From assembly GCF_016545825.1 (NCBI RefSeq), contig NC_052614.1, forward strand, positions 35,186,072 through 35,250,071: 64,000 bases of DNA. Reading direction: 5' to 3'. A program made the position numbers and the translations under genes. The DNA is from Eucalyptus grandis (lineage: Eukaryota; Streptophyta; Magnoliopsida; Myrtales; Myrtaceae). Shown piece by piece: positions 12,239-23,272 of this stretch (position 1 is its first letter; each line of letters starts with the position of its first letter). The notes under the pieces were generated by a model. It searched no databases. It was given only the letters and a program-made list of their open reading frames with translations, and was not told the origin of the DNA.

Positions 12239-12747
12239 GGTGAAAGATGAGCAAAAGACAAGAAAGGAGGAAGTGATGGAGGGGATAGGTTCCACTGAAC
12301 CTAGGGAGGAGAAAAGGCAAGGTTGAGCTTGGGGAATACTCCAAGAATACTCTCTTTGCATGGAGAATCATTGGAGGAAGACGGGCAACTATAAGGGTTA
12401 ACCAAAGATACGCTTATAAGCCTATTAAATTCTTTTTAGTTAAATAAAAGAAGCTTTCCATGGTCTTGCTCCCCCAAGATTAGAAAAACAAAGTTGTCCA
12501 TAATGCCCTCATCATTATTAAGATGGCCAACCCTATTAAGATGTTTAATAAAATTTGCTTAAGTATTTACATTAAACATTAGGCACATCGGGACATCGGT
12601 TCATAGCATATTCAATTACCCCGAACCCTACACTATTTCTCATATTAATTCACCCTTCTTATTAAGCTAGACACCAAAGTTTAAAGTGAAACCTATTAAA
12701 GCTCATTCCAACTAATTAATTAGCAAGATGAAATTCGGGGTGTCACA
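9631..12747 (-). repeat. 5' LTR of the chromovirus (about 3.1 kb)
   Basis: It starts on the minus strand with TGTGACACCCCG at 12747. It ends near 9631 with GGGATGTGATA, apparently a mutated form of the GTGACA end seen in the related solo LTR at 17542. It holds a (GA)n tract at 12205-12236. Short degenerate repeats around 10600-10790 (CCAAGRCATTCTCCTC type) sit in the place where the solo LTR also has tandem repeats. A pair of similar blocks is present near 11150 and 11325 (AAAAATTCT...TTTTGATATG). The 9631 boundary is inferred from the primer site and could be a few bases off. Confidence 0.75.
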
Positions 12748-12925
12748 TGCATTGTCCATCGCCATCTATTTTATAAGATTCTAAAATTTGAGCTTTTTGT
12801 TCATCTATTAGATAATTATCCCACCAAAATTTTAATTGTCCTATAAATCCAACTACTAAAAGATTAGCAATAGCATGATCAGAATCATCTTGTTGAGTTT
12901 TGTAGGTATTAGCTAACATTACCAT
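12748..12925 (-). pseudogene. Pararetroviral coat-protein fragment
   Basis: The minus-strand reading contains DHAIANLLVVGFIGQLKFWW followed by DNYL. This is the conserved coat (capsid) core motif of plant pararetroviruses, a domain remotely like retroviral capsid. Only about 60 residues remain before the sequence runs into the LTR at 12747, so the coat gene is truncated. Confidence 0.7.
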
Positions 12926-13717
12926 TTCATTTAATATGTTCGTAATTGGATTTAGCTACACTATCTTGTTCCATTCATATATTGCATTTGAAGAGTATAT
13001 ATTATGTATTTTCTATGATGATTCTTCTAAAGCAATGCCCGGAAAGATTGCCCCGCCCCTACTATGATATAGTTTTTGGGGTTGTCATTAATAATCTTTT
13101 CAAGGACATTAATATTGGATTGATTTGGACTGTATTTTACAATTAATCCTTGAAACTTAAGAGTATATATTATTAGAGGAGGTTCTAATTTTGATTTTCC
13201 TAAAAGTTTTCTTCTTCGTTCTATAGCTTTGGCAAATTCTGGAGTAAGATTTTTTCGAAACTCAAATATTTTGAATATGGGCTTTTTAAAAGGTTCTACC
13301 TATTGTATAATTAATTGGATATGATCTTGGATTGTTGATTCTATCCTATTTAATTATTTTCTTATTGTTGCCAAGTGTTGATTTATATAATTGTTCTACT
13401 CAATTACCTTAATAGTGTATAGTGAATTTGTTTAAGTAGGTATCTTAAAAGGAGTAAATATTACTTCACTATCCTTGTGTTGGATTTTTATCCTTCTAAG
13501 TGGGGGGTGGTTAAATTCTATGGTTTGACCATTATCAAGTTTCTACTTATAATTATGCTGTAAAACTATGATTTCTTTTGGTTCTAAAAATTATTCTTCT
13601 ACAATCAAAGGAAAATATATGGACTTCATGTTTGTAAATGTAGTTGTAATATTTTTGTTTGATATGTTTACTTTGGCTAACAAAATTTTTGAAAAACCAT
13701 TCTTTGATTTCTTTATT
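12926..13717 (-). pseudogene. Pararetroviral polyprotein remnant between movement protein and coat
   Basis: Minus-strand sequence with several stop-broken open pieces (for example FAKAIERRRKLLG near 13200-13230) lies between the coat fragment and the solo LTR. I assign it to the viral copy by position, because its orientation and composition match on both sides. I do not recognise a specific domain. Confidence 0.5.
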
Positions 13718-16700
13718 TGTGACATCTTGAAATTCGACCCAGTCTCGAATATATGGAATGGTTGTTTTGTTGACGCACCTATGGTCATTTTACTCTTAGC
13801 GAGCCCCTCATGAGTTAACTAACCTATTAGGTAAAGCCGTTAAGGGATATAAACGGTACAGACTCAAGAATTCAATCGAAAATCGACTACTCGACCATAA
13901 TAATCGGCAATGGTCAATATGACACCGTTATAATTGAATTGCAATCGGATATATGTCGGTTTGACAGAAACACATAATTGAATTGCAGGTGATTTCGCAT
14001 GATTGCGAAATTCGCATTGAATGGCACTAACCCGATTTTCTATTTAAATTATACTCGGGACACTTAATTGAAACCTCGCAATTTTTATGACAATCGAGAG
14101 TCGTCTACAAGTCGAAAATACATAAACGTTAATCGAAAATTATTGACCACGGGTCAATCGCACTAAAATCCCTAAAAGCTACCCAATATGTTAGGTTGTA
14201 CTAAAATCACGTTCAATCGATTTTAACCACGAAATTGAATTCGGCTTTAGGAATTAGACATTTGAGCTTGTCACAATTCATTTTTAGGACGTCATCTCAT
14301 CTTTCAGAGAATTTTCATTGAGCCCGGGATTTTGTGAAAAAATCAATTTCGAACAAAAGAAAATAAAGGAAATTCAGATGGGCTGCTTTAATAGGATATT
14401 TGGCTACCCAAGAGGCTTTATTTGGTGAGGAAATGAAGGAAAATGGCCATTGGAGGGATGCTTGAGTAAATGACATAAAGACTTTAGGGGCATATGTCAT
14501 GAGTGTTAGATATTTTGCAAGGCTTCTTATAGGCTGCAACTTTGACTTCCAGTTCCCTTCTCTCTCTCTTTCAATCGTTCTTTCCCCACCCCCCCATCTT
14601 TCTGCCGCCAACTTCCTTTTTCCTCTCCACCTTCAGCAACATCTTCTTCTTTAGTGTTCAACCACCACGAGCTCCCACCGTAACTCCATTTCTTTTTCAC
14701 GTCACCCCCATCACTAGCACATCCACCAAGCCGCCACCTTGCACCAGCCCATGTTCCTTTTTCCCCTCATCTCCCCCATCCCATTCCCTTCCCTCTCTGG
14801 TTCTGCTTCTTCCTCCACCTTGTTGCCACTAACTCCATTTCTCCACAGCCACCATTCCCCTCACGTCCACCAACTCGCGCATCCACCATTTCATCTCCAT
14901 CTCCACCCACACGCCCCCCATCCTGTCTCCTCACATCAACAGCTAGCGACCCAACACCACCACTCCAAGCACCGTCCACTTCACCAACACACTCACCACT
15001 AGCACACCACCCACCAACAAACCCCATAACCTCATGTCCAGCCCACTCCACAGCCACATCCATCTCACACCAACATCCAACGTCCAACCACAGCACCTGA
15101 CCATCGCCCAGTCCACCATCCAGCCGTCCACAGCCCACAGAACCACCAACGACCCCCACCAGCCCGCTCATCCAATAGCTCAGCTCCCTCGAACAAAATC
15201 GAGTCTAGCTTTGGCCATGAGCTTCACTTGGCCGTTTCCTTCGCCATTTGAGCTCCATTGGAGACATGGTTGTCTCGGGTTCTCACCACCGTCACTGTGA
15301 GCCCACCGCTATCAAATTCCGATGAGTTAACTCCCTAATCCTTGATTAGGCTATTAATTATACTTATGGGTGTTTATATTAGTGCTAATCATGGTTAGAA
15401 TAAAGCTAAGAATGATTAGTGTTAATTAAGTTAGTTTAACTTAATCTAGTGGATTTCTCTGTAAATCGGTTTACTAGACCCTTACTATTTGTGATTTTCG
15501 TGGGTCAAAATGTGCTATGATTTTGAGATTACTTCCCTCATGAAAAATGTTTTAAATATCTTCAAATATGACATATATTTTATTCAAGATTTTATGGATT
15601 TAAGAGGATAATATTTCAGCTTTGTTACAGGCAAAGGATAATCTCGGTTTATGTTGGGACCAGTGACCTTTTGGTGTTTAAAGGATTTTTATCATCTCTT
15701 AGGGTTCGATTTTCGAAAGAGTTCATTCACAAAAAAATTTCATCACATATTGCAGTTTAATATAGTCAAATTTCAGATCAAACGAATATGTTTTGGACCT
15801 CAAACCAAACTGATTTTTGGAAAATGTAATTTCTAGACACGGACACAGTTTATGCAACAGTTTGAGCGATTTACTGCTCTTATTCTAGGAAGATTTGGTC
15901 AAGGTGTCTTTCATGAAAAGTGTTTGTCTAAGTGTCATTTATAATATATTCAAATTTGAGAATTTTCTGAACTCGTTTGGTTATATTTCTAGAATTAATC
16001 ATAGAGACACGCAAGTAGACCCGGTTTCTGCCGGTTGGGACTGGTTGTGGTTTTGTAGTTGCACTTAGTATCTTGCTTGCTGGGAAGTGTATATATTGTG
16101 ATTCAGTTGATGTTTGCCATGTTGAGGACTTACGTGTGACATGATGAGATTGATTGTTCTACGTTGGTTGTCTATTATTATTGCAAAAAGTGGCCTTTGG
16201 GCATTTAAATAGAAAGAAAATTTAGGTGTCGGGTTTGGACACCAAAACTTATTTGCTCAACAAAGTAATGAGGTTTTAAACTAGGTGTATGCAAAATTTG
16301 ACGGATTAATTTTGAGTACGTGAGCACCTACGAATTTCTTTCCAAAAGTTTTAAAGAAAAAATGGGGATTACCCAAGTTTAGTTCCAAAAAGGGGTGGTT
16401 GAAAAAGAAAATAGAAAATAAACGAGGTGTTGGGTTTGAACGCCAAATTTTATATGCTCAATAAAATAATGAGGTTTTATAGTAGAAGCGTGCAAAGTCT
16501 GACGAGTTGATTTCAAATGTGGGACCCCGTACGAATTTATTTCGGAAGGCTTTGAAAAAAAAAAAAAAAAAACAGAGTTGCAAGGTTATTGTTTAAAAAT
16601 GAATTTTGGTATTTTGGGCTAATTGACGAAAGATAAGAAATTGGTTGATTGATGATGTGCTTGCATGGTCACTAAGTGGAACCCGTCCTGATACGTATGA

Positions 16701-17542
16701 ATATGCGAGACGATGCTCCTGTGTGGAATGCCGTCTAGGTGGAGGATGCTAGACGTTGCCGTTCGCAGATGGATTTTGGAACGACGCTCTTGTGTGAAAT
16801 GCTGTCTAGGTGAAGGTTCTAGATGATGCCGTGCTCAATAGGGTGGGACGATGCCCTGTTACGCCGGAGGACTGCTGACTTTTGAGTTGGCCATGGCCGA
16901 TGGGTTGTAATAACTGGAACACGCCTGAATGGTTGTGATAGTTGCGCCTGATTATGGAACAAAATTGTGTGGCACGGTATGGGATGTGTCATAATAATTT
17001 GGCCTTATAATTCGAACCAATGTGAATGAATTAATGTGTTCCGATTATTAAATTGTGTTTGCTGCATTGATAATGGCATATGTGATGAGCTAACTTGCAG
17101 GGAAGTGCCAAGGCGAGGTAAGTTTTTGTATGGTGCATGTTTACAATCGCCTTCAAGGCGAATTTGCGTCTTAATCGGGGTTTATGGTTTTGACTCACCG
17201 AGATTTTATATCATCTCATTGTGGTTAATCTTTTTCAAGGTCGTAACATGGAGATTTACTGAGTGCGGATGTGGTGAGTGCAAGATACAACACCTTTTTG
17301 GCTGGCCCTGTCGCTAGTGAAGTTTAGGTTAATCAGTGGGTAAAGAAATCATTGTTTTGGGGAAATTGTTCCTTGTTGTTACTATCCCTATTTCTGATGA
17401 TTCACTGGGTTTTGTGTTTAATTTGTTTCTGCATGTACTTAATTGAAAGATAAAAAAAGAATGGTCGTCAATACGTCCTGGGAGGTCGCATTTGTAATCG
17501 ACCACCGAGGGATGTGCGTGTGCCCGGGGTTCGGGCGTGACA
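13718..17542 (+). repeat. Solo LTR, Tekay/Del-like chromovirus, about 3.8 kb, with 5-bp duplication
   Basis: It starts TGTGACATCTTGAAATTCG and ends GGGTTCGGGCGTGACA, and is flanked by TTATT at 13713-13717 and again at 17543-17547. There is no internal region, so it arose by LTR-LTR recombination after insertion into the pararetrovirus. Inside are a CT- and CCACC-rich leader-like stretch at 14550-15180, two ~140-bp tandem-like copies starting at 16224 and 16425, and shorter repeats starting near 16709 and 16781 (GACGATGCTC...GTCTAGGT). Open frames in the C-rich part are compositional and not genes. Confidence 0.85.
16224..16833 (+). repeat. Tandem sub-repeats inside the solo LTR
   Basis: Copies starting AGGTGTCGGGTTTGGAC (16224) and AGGTGTTGGGTTTGAAC (16425) run in parallel for about 140 bp. 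A second family, GACGATGCTCCTGTGTGGAA (from 16709) and GAACGACGCTCTTGTGTGAA (from about 16779), is about 55 bp per unit with a partial third unit near 16845. Confidence 0.65.
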
Positions 17543-18118
17543 TTATTATTATCATAATTAAATTCTTTATTGCGGGCTGACTTATTTGATTCAAACTATT
17601 TTTCTAAAACATTTAGTTTTGCATCTACCATTTGTGAATATATGGGAGAGTGATGAGAAGAATCAATACTTTCTATGACTGGTTTTGGCTAATCTTGTTG
17701 TTATTATTAGGAGGGTTAAGTGTTGTGTCTAGAGTAGTAGAATTCCTATGAGTACTAAGTGGAATAGTGATTATAGGAGGGAGATTAGGATGAAGATCTA
17801 CTGATCTTCAAGGAAACTAAATGGTTACCTTTCCCTCTAGGTGTTGTATAATGTTGGTTGGTCGTAGTAGTATTTTGAACAACTTGTTAGGGAATTTGGC
17901 TCTCTAATTCCCACTATTCTAGTAGAGTCACTTGACTCCAACTAATAGATTTAGGAGATAATGTATTTGCTCTATAGAAATATCAATTTGGAGGAGAAGT
18001 GTTTCACCTTTCAGACTACATTCGAAGACATTCTCTCCAAAGGTAGAGGCCATAGCTTTGTAATGAATCCTATAAACAAGAGCTAAAGGGATAGATCCAT
18101 CAGCCACCTTGTAATTAT
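17543..18118 (-). pseudogene. Pararetroviral movement-protein fragment, C-terminal side
   Basis: On the minus strand, from 18118 downward, the reading NYKVADGSIPLALVYRIHYK matches the conserved core of the 30K-type viral movement protein (an IP-A-L-VYRI-YK pattern). It continues with a KGETLLLQIDIS stretch, then degenerates with stops towards 17548. The hAT element splits it from its N-terminal part, which resumes at 19125. The protein would have opened plasmodesmata in the living virus; here it is broken. Confidence 0.7.
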
Positions 18119-19124
18119 TAGGGGTGAGCAGCGGTCTAGGATCGACCCTAGATCGACCGGACCGGCCCAACCCCGCCGGTCCGGTCCGGTTCCCAAGGGG
18201 ACCGGGTCGGTCCTGGTCTGAAATTCCAGGACCAACACCGTGCGGAGTTGGTCCTCGGCTCCCCTAAGAGTTTTGGGTTGGTCCAACCCTGGACCAACCC
18301 CGCATATTATATTATATTATTTATAATTCTTTTATATATTCAAACCTAAGTAAAATGTTTGTTATATTATATTTTATTGAGATGTTCTATCAATAGCACT
18401 AATAGTAATTTCAATTAAAAACTTTTGTTGAGTATTAATTATGTGTCGTTTGTTTTGTTTTCAGGTATTTAGAAGTTCAAGTGAATTAACAATATGTGAA
18501 ATTATATATTCATGGTTTATATTAAGTATTTTGAACTTTTTATGGTTTAATTGTATTTTATTAATGAATTTCAGCTGCACTTTACTTTTCAATTTGTGTC
18601 AAATGGTAGAAATTTTTGAAGAGTAGAGTAATATTGCAGTTGCTATGGTGATTTGCTAGTCAAGTGGTGTGAAGCTCATTTTTTGGTTGAGTAGACTCTA
18701 CAATCAAATGCAGGAAAACACTTTTGCATATGGAGTTATGAATATTAAAGATAGATGATTACAATAACTTTCCATCTTGTCCCATATCTCGATGAATAAG
18801 AAATTTCTATTATTGTGTCATCTTAAATTTACTAAATATGTATCGGTATTTATAGTTTAGTTGCACAATGCCGCATTATTGATGGATGTGTAATTTGAAT
18901 TTGTAGGTTTGCTTTTTTAGGGAGTATAAAAAATAAGACGAAAAAAATTATTGATCGGTCTCGGGTTGACCTTGGAACCGGACCGAACCCATTGGATCGG
19001 TCCGGTCCTTGGTCCCAGGCTCAATATGGTCGGTCCTCGGTCCTAAAAATTGAGGACCGACACTGTATGGGTTGGTCCTAGGGTTAGGGGTGGCCCGAAC
19101 CAACCCGGACCATGCTCACCCCTA
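18119..19124. mobile_element. Nonautonomous hAT-type DNA transposon with 8-bp duplication
   Basis: The ends are TAGGGGTGAGCA and TGCTCACCCCTA, a 12-bp perfect inverted repeat, flanked by GTAATTAT at 18111-18118 and 19125-19132. The 8-bp duplication and a TAGGGGTG end are typical of hAT elements. Both subterminal zones (about 150 bp each) are GC-rich and packed with GGACCGG/CCGGTCC words in inverted array, probable transposase-binding repeats. The middle is AT-rich with no transposase. It sits inside the viral movement-protein region. Confidence 0.85.
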
Positions 19125-19590
19125 GTAATTATGAGTTTTTATTTGGAGAGTAAGTAATTTAAGAATATTCCTATCTTTAAGAGATATTGAGAAATTGGGA
19201 TAACAATCAAAATGTATTGTACCTTTGCAAAGACTTGTCTCTACGGTCCTGAGTATGGATTTATCATAACTTAAGAGATGTGATTCTTGTAAAAACTAAG
19301 AGAATCAAGGTATTTATATTTTTGTTTATGTTCTTTTTATCGATTCCTGATTTAAGAGATGGATTATTTCATAAGAATTTGAAAGAGGAACATATCTTTC
19401 TTCTGTGGTTATGACATAATCCAATTTTTTGAAAATTTTTAATTTTGATTGTTTATATATTTCTTTAAGTTGATCTTTAGAAATTTCTCAAATTTCTATC
19501 GATTTGTTAAAGTCTTTTATCCTTACTTCTTCTCTATCTATAGGACCTTGATTTGTGGACATTAGTGATAAAGAACTAGAGGAAGACATG
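19125..19590 (-). pseudogene. Pararetroviral movement-protein fragment, N-terminal side
   Basis: The minus-strand reading begins at an ATG at 19589-19587 and gives MSSSSSLSLMSTNQGPIDRE, then stop-interrupted sequence. Near 19240-19180 it includes TSLCKGTIHFDCYPNFSISL, matching the movement-protein pattern of a T-S-L-x-x-G-x-x-x-F-x-C-Y-P-N motif. It leads directly into the fragment on the other side of the hAT element. The SINE to the right is inserted at the start of this frame. Confidence 0.7.
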
Positions 19591-19802
19591 ACCACCGGCC
19601 GCGGTGGCTCCGCTGGATAAGGCTCTGTTGATCCTTAGCCCAGAGGTGAAGGGTTTGAAACCAAGGGGAGGTGCTAGGTGTCTTAAGTGTGACTCCAGGG
19701 GTGGTGGGTCCTCATGCTTACGTGTCACCTGGGGGTTTACGGCGCGGCTGTCGGCTGCAAGCCGGTTCCTTCAGAACAAAAAAAAAAAAAAAAAAAAAAA
19801 AA
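19591..19802 (+). mobile_element. SINE with 17-bp target duplication
   Basis: Flanked by perfect direct repeats aactagaggaagacatg at 19574-19590 and 19803-19819. It has a tRNA-like 5' part (GGTGGCTCCGCTGGATAAGG and GGGTTTGAAACC as A- and B-box-like segments) and a poly(A) of about 25 bases at its 3' end. It differs in its body from the SINE at 3486. It lies at the start codon of the movement-protein remnant. Confidence 0.9.
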
Positions 19803-19819
19803 AACTAGAGGAAGACATG

Positions 19820-20041
19820 GATCTTCTAAGTAAGCTCATCCTTATAGATCAGTACTCACATGACCGTGGGTTTCTTATTAGAGCTATACCAATGGTCTCA
19901 CCACCTCTCTAGGACTTATGGCCTAGACCACTCTGGAGGTGGCACTCACCCAAGAGTATGTTTTCACCAAACGAAATTGGATCAATGAAGATGAAGACTT
20001 AGGAAGATGATCAATATTTTCCCACTAGCTCTAATACCATA
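19820..20041 (-). other. Pararetrovirus leader with tRNA-Met primer site
   Basis: The minus strand reads TGGTATTAGAGC at 20039-20028, one mismatch from the standard initiator-Met primer site. About 200 bases of leader then run to the SINE-split start of the movement protein. This marks position 1 of a pararetroviral genome map. The viral promoter, if kept, would lie right of 20041, but I cannot recognise it. Confidence 0.6.
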
Positions 20042-20432
20042 AAGGAGAATGATTTTGCTATATCTTGACGTCTATTCTTACTTCTTCGCCATATCATTAG
20101 ACGTCTATATATAGTGATTGGGCCTATGTATTACACTTATGATTACAAGTTCTAAAAACTATACAAATATTGGTTAGTCCGAGTAGGCTGAACATGAAGG
20201 TTTTGTGACTATGTTTATGCAAGCACTTGCATCAAGGCTAAGGCGTCATGGAGTGTTAAGGTGCGATTGGTGTGAGTTATAAGGTGTGTTATGTTCATTG
20301 CCCCCTAGCTTGATCTTTAGCTTGATTGGAGCTGACTATAGCTTCATTAGGTTTGATTTTTCAGTTTTGGCGCATGTGCACGATTTTGTTAGTTTTTACG
20401 TGTATCTGCTTGCAATAGATCCTATCTAATCG

Positions 20433-20716
20433 CCAGCATTCTCCACGCTCCTCGAATTTTCCTTGCCTATCAGGATTTCGTCGTGAATTTATATAAAAAA
20501 AAAATAGGGTTGATAGCCAATTCAAAATGAACTTTTCCGAGAACTAACAAGAGAGGAATTTACTTTACCACGAGCTGGTTGCCTGGCATTCTCCATGTTC
20601 CCGAGATTTTCCTTGCTTGTCAGGAGTTCCTGCGGAATTAAAAGAAAATGAGTAGATAACAAGTTCAAAATAATTATTTTCAAGAGCTTACAAGAGAGGA
20701 ATCTACTTACCACGAG
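20433..20716 (+). repeat. Tandem duplication, unit about 145 bp
   Basis: Copy 1 (20433-20574) and copy 2 (20582-20716) share CAGCATTCTCCA/TGGCATTCTCCA, TTTTCCTTGC, CAAGAGAGGAAT and ACCACGAG in the same order. Confidence 0.7.
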
Positions 20717-21329
20717 GACAAACGAGAATTGTAGGCATAAGGGAAATAAAATTGCGCCGGTGAGTGGTCCACTCTTTAGGTATACTCCAATTCAAAGGCT
20801 GACGCAAAGTCACAAGGGTAAGGAATCCACTCCCAATCAATTCCAAGTCAGGCACAGCCTTATAGTTAATTGAAAGGAAACTCTTAAGTCAAAAGATCGC
20901 CAGGAGTCCACTTAAGTGATTTCCAAATGAAAGGCTGGAGGGAACTCTAAGTCAAAAGGCTAACAAGCACTTATGCCGGGAAGGAATCCATTCCCAATCA
21001 ATTTAAAAATTCAGGATTCATGCAATTATTTAGACATTCTAGAACTCACACATAGTCATCCTAACATACGTTCATGCAATTTTAATCATGCGGTTTAAAG
21101 CTAAAGTATAGTCACGTTGTGATATGGTCATCCAGTCTGAAGCAAACACAGTCATGCAGTAGTTGATGCATAGTTATGCAAGAAGGCATTACATTCCAAC
21201 AAATGTGATACGAGTGCACCGATTTGGCTTAACTTTATTATGAATGTACCAATTTTGGATTTTTTGTGATATTAAACCTTATTTATATGTATATGTTATA
21301 TGCACAAAAATTTGATAATTGCATCTTTT

Positions 21330-21334
<5 letters not shown>

Positions 21335-21373
<39 letters not shown>
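21335..21373. repeat. (TA)n microsatellite
   Basis: About 19 uninterrupted AT dinucleotides. Confidence 0.95.
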
Positions 21374-21375
<2 letters not shown>

Positions 21376-22890
21376 GCAACTTTTTATGATTTTATCAACA
21401 TTCCCATCCAACTTGTAATTAATTTTGATTCTAGATGTAATTTGATGGATAAAATTTTATTAATAAGAGTAACATGCATAATACTTCTATTAGTTAAAAG
21501 TGTAATGAATTAGATCGGTTGAATATAAGTAAAAAGGACGCCATTAGTAGTCTTAATTTAAAAATATAATTGAGATGAATTTACCTATTAACCACATTTT
21601 CGAACAATCCATTGTTATATAGTATTTTGATGTCTCGTCTTTATTCTTTAACCTTTTTATTTATAAACTATATTCTTATGTTATAAAAATAAATCATTTA
21701 GCATCTATATCAGCTTAGTGTTTACTAGTTATTACTTATTAGGGGAATTTAATGAAGGCAAGGTCGTTGGCAGTGTTTTACCAAGATTTAGTTTTGATTT
21801 GTTGAAGGCAACATTTTAAATTAGATGTGACGAGGTTTTAATAAGAGAATAGATGCCCAAGGATACAATTGACAATGTCAAAGCTCTGTTTGTTTAATGA
21901 AAAATGGATTATTTGGAAAATATTTTTTAAAAATATTGCTTATATCACTCACGAAAATGAATGAACAAAAAGTATTTTCATTGCATAAGAAAATATTTAC
22001 ACATAAATTATTGTCGATAATGACTATTTATTAATTGATTATTTCAAGTAATACAAGTGAATATATTTAGAAATATTTTTTAAATTTATTTTCTATGAAA
22101 TAAATGGAGCATAAAAGCCTACTACTGACTCTTGGATATGTTGAGGGTAGAATTTAAAGTTAGAAATGTTTATATTAGATGTCGTTAGGGTAAATTTGAA
22201 CATTTAATTTTCGTATTTGGATTTAACCATTTTTTATGAGAAAAAAGGTTTTAAAACATTTAGAAGCAGAATTATTCTTGGTACTTCACAGGTGATATTT
22301 ATAAATGATATAGATATCTTTCTAAACTATTTATAAAGCAAATTTTTGAATTAGGTGTCATTCCATATTTACGGAAATGTCCTTGATTTTCCTATCGTTT
22401 ATTAATTTATTAAAATTTATTATTGCAACCATTCTTTCATCACCTGTCCGATTCAAAGCAGTTAAAAAATTGCATGTCACTTGTCCGTTTAATTCTAAAT
22501 ATGATAGCCGTCCTTGGTTCCATTTATCAAGTAATTCATGCTACTTATCCAATAGTTCATAAGATGATAAATATCCACAATTTAGACAACCAAATATTGC
22601 TGTTAACCTTTTACGACACGATGAAAAATTTGTAGATTATTCAAATTTAAATTTATTGGTGTGAAAAATTTCCTTGATTTATGTATTACTCGATTTATTA
22701 TTTAAATTATCATATTGATATAGTATTTAAATATTAAATTAAGTATTCAGCTAATAAATTAAACTTTTAAAATAATTGATAATACTTCAATAAAATCTCA
22801 TGTGATATTAAAGTAGGAGATGATAATTCATAAGTTAAAATCTTTTCAGGCCTATTCATCTTCTCAAATTAGGTATATTCACCAATTTTT

Positions 22891-23272
22891 TCTATACATC
22901 GATGCGATCGAGCATTTTGCGCCAAAAGAGGAGAAAGAGATCGGCAGTGGGATCAGGTCGATTTGTCTGCCCAGTCTTATCAAACCGTCCCCTTTTAACG
23001 CCGTCGTCTCCGACCGACGCACGTCTCTCTCTCTGTCTCTCTCCTCTGCGTCTTTTCAAATGATGATTTGCCCACTTACCCACCACCGCCGCAGGCTGAG
23101 CTGATCTCTTTTGCTGTTACTACATCTCCCTCGTTCGCTGCGGAGTCTCTCTCTCTCTCTCTCTCTCTCTCTAGCTCGTTCGTTGCAGAGAGACTGTTTA
23201 TGCAGGTCTCTGCTTCACCCAGGTTTCACATTCATTATCCTGTTGCTGCAATTTCGGACAACGATCTGGAAG
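22891..23272 (+). promoter_or_regulatory. Galacturonokinase 5' untranslated and proximal promoter region
   Basis: The sequence upstream of the start codon changes from AT-rich to mixed and CT-rich, with CT runs near 23026-23044 and 23146-23172. This is a common plant 5' UTR/promoter feature. The transcription start cannot be placed. No clear TATA box was found, which fits a housekeeping-type CT-rich promoter. Confidence 0.45.
23146..23172. repeat. (CT)n microsatellite in the 5' UTR region
   Basis: Roughly 13 CT repeats about 100 bases upstream of the galacturonokinase start codon. Confidence 0.9.

Larger units (their letters stand above)
3971..12747 (-). mobile_element. Ty3/gypsy chromovirus (Tekay/Del-like) retrotransposon, decayed, 3' LTR truncated
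   Basis: An LTR retrotransposon on the minus strand, in the order 5' LTR (9631-12747), primer-binding site, gag, protease, reverse transcriptase, RNase H, integrase, a degenerate chromodomain-like tail, polypurine tract and 3' LTR (3971-4934). The gag-PR-RT-RH-IN order is that of Ty3/gypsy. The LTRs of about 3 kb and a chromodomain-like end point to the Tekay/Del chromovirus group. All reading frames carry stops or shifts, and the two LTRs differ at many positions, so the copy is old and cannot move by itself. The 3' LTR keeps only its first ~960 bp (U3 side). The missing part is not found to the left. The right end abuts pararetrovirus sequence. Confidence 0.85.
12748..20041 (-). mobile_element. 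Endogenous pararetrovirus (Caulimoviridae-like) fragment, interrupted
   Basis: A decayed viral DNA copy lies on the minus strand, running from a tRNA-Met primer site at 20028-20039 through a movement-protein region to a coat-protein piece at 12748-12925. It is cut into parts by a solo LTR (13718-17542), a hAT-type element (18119-19124) and a SINE (19591-19802), and it ends against the chromovirus LTR at 12747. The gene order, MP first and coat next, with a primer site but no LTRs of its own, fits petuvirus- or florendovirus-type pararetroviruses rather than a retrotransposon. In-frame stops are frequent. The protease, RT and RNase H part is missing from the window. Confidence 0.75.
20042..22890. 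other. Intergenic DNA upstream of galacturonokinase
   Basis: Noncoding sequence. It holds a ~145-bp tandem duplication at 20433-20716, further looser repeats near 20820 and 20984 (AGGAATCCAYTCCCAATCAA), and a TA dinucleotide run at 21335-21373. The remainder is AT-rich and without recognisable coding sequence. Part near 20042-20430 may still be viral promoter or leader. Confidence 0.5.

Noticed and set aside
14542..15300. Several open frames rich in Pro, His, Ser and Thr on both strands.
   Set aside because: They come from a C/CA-rich tract inside the solo LTR and follow base composition; no domain or splice context.
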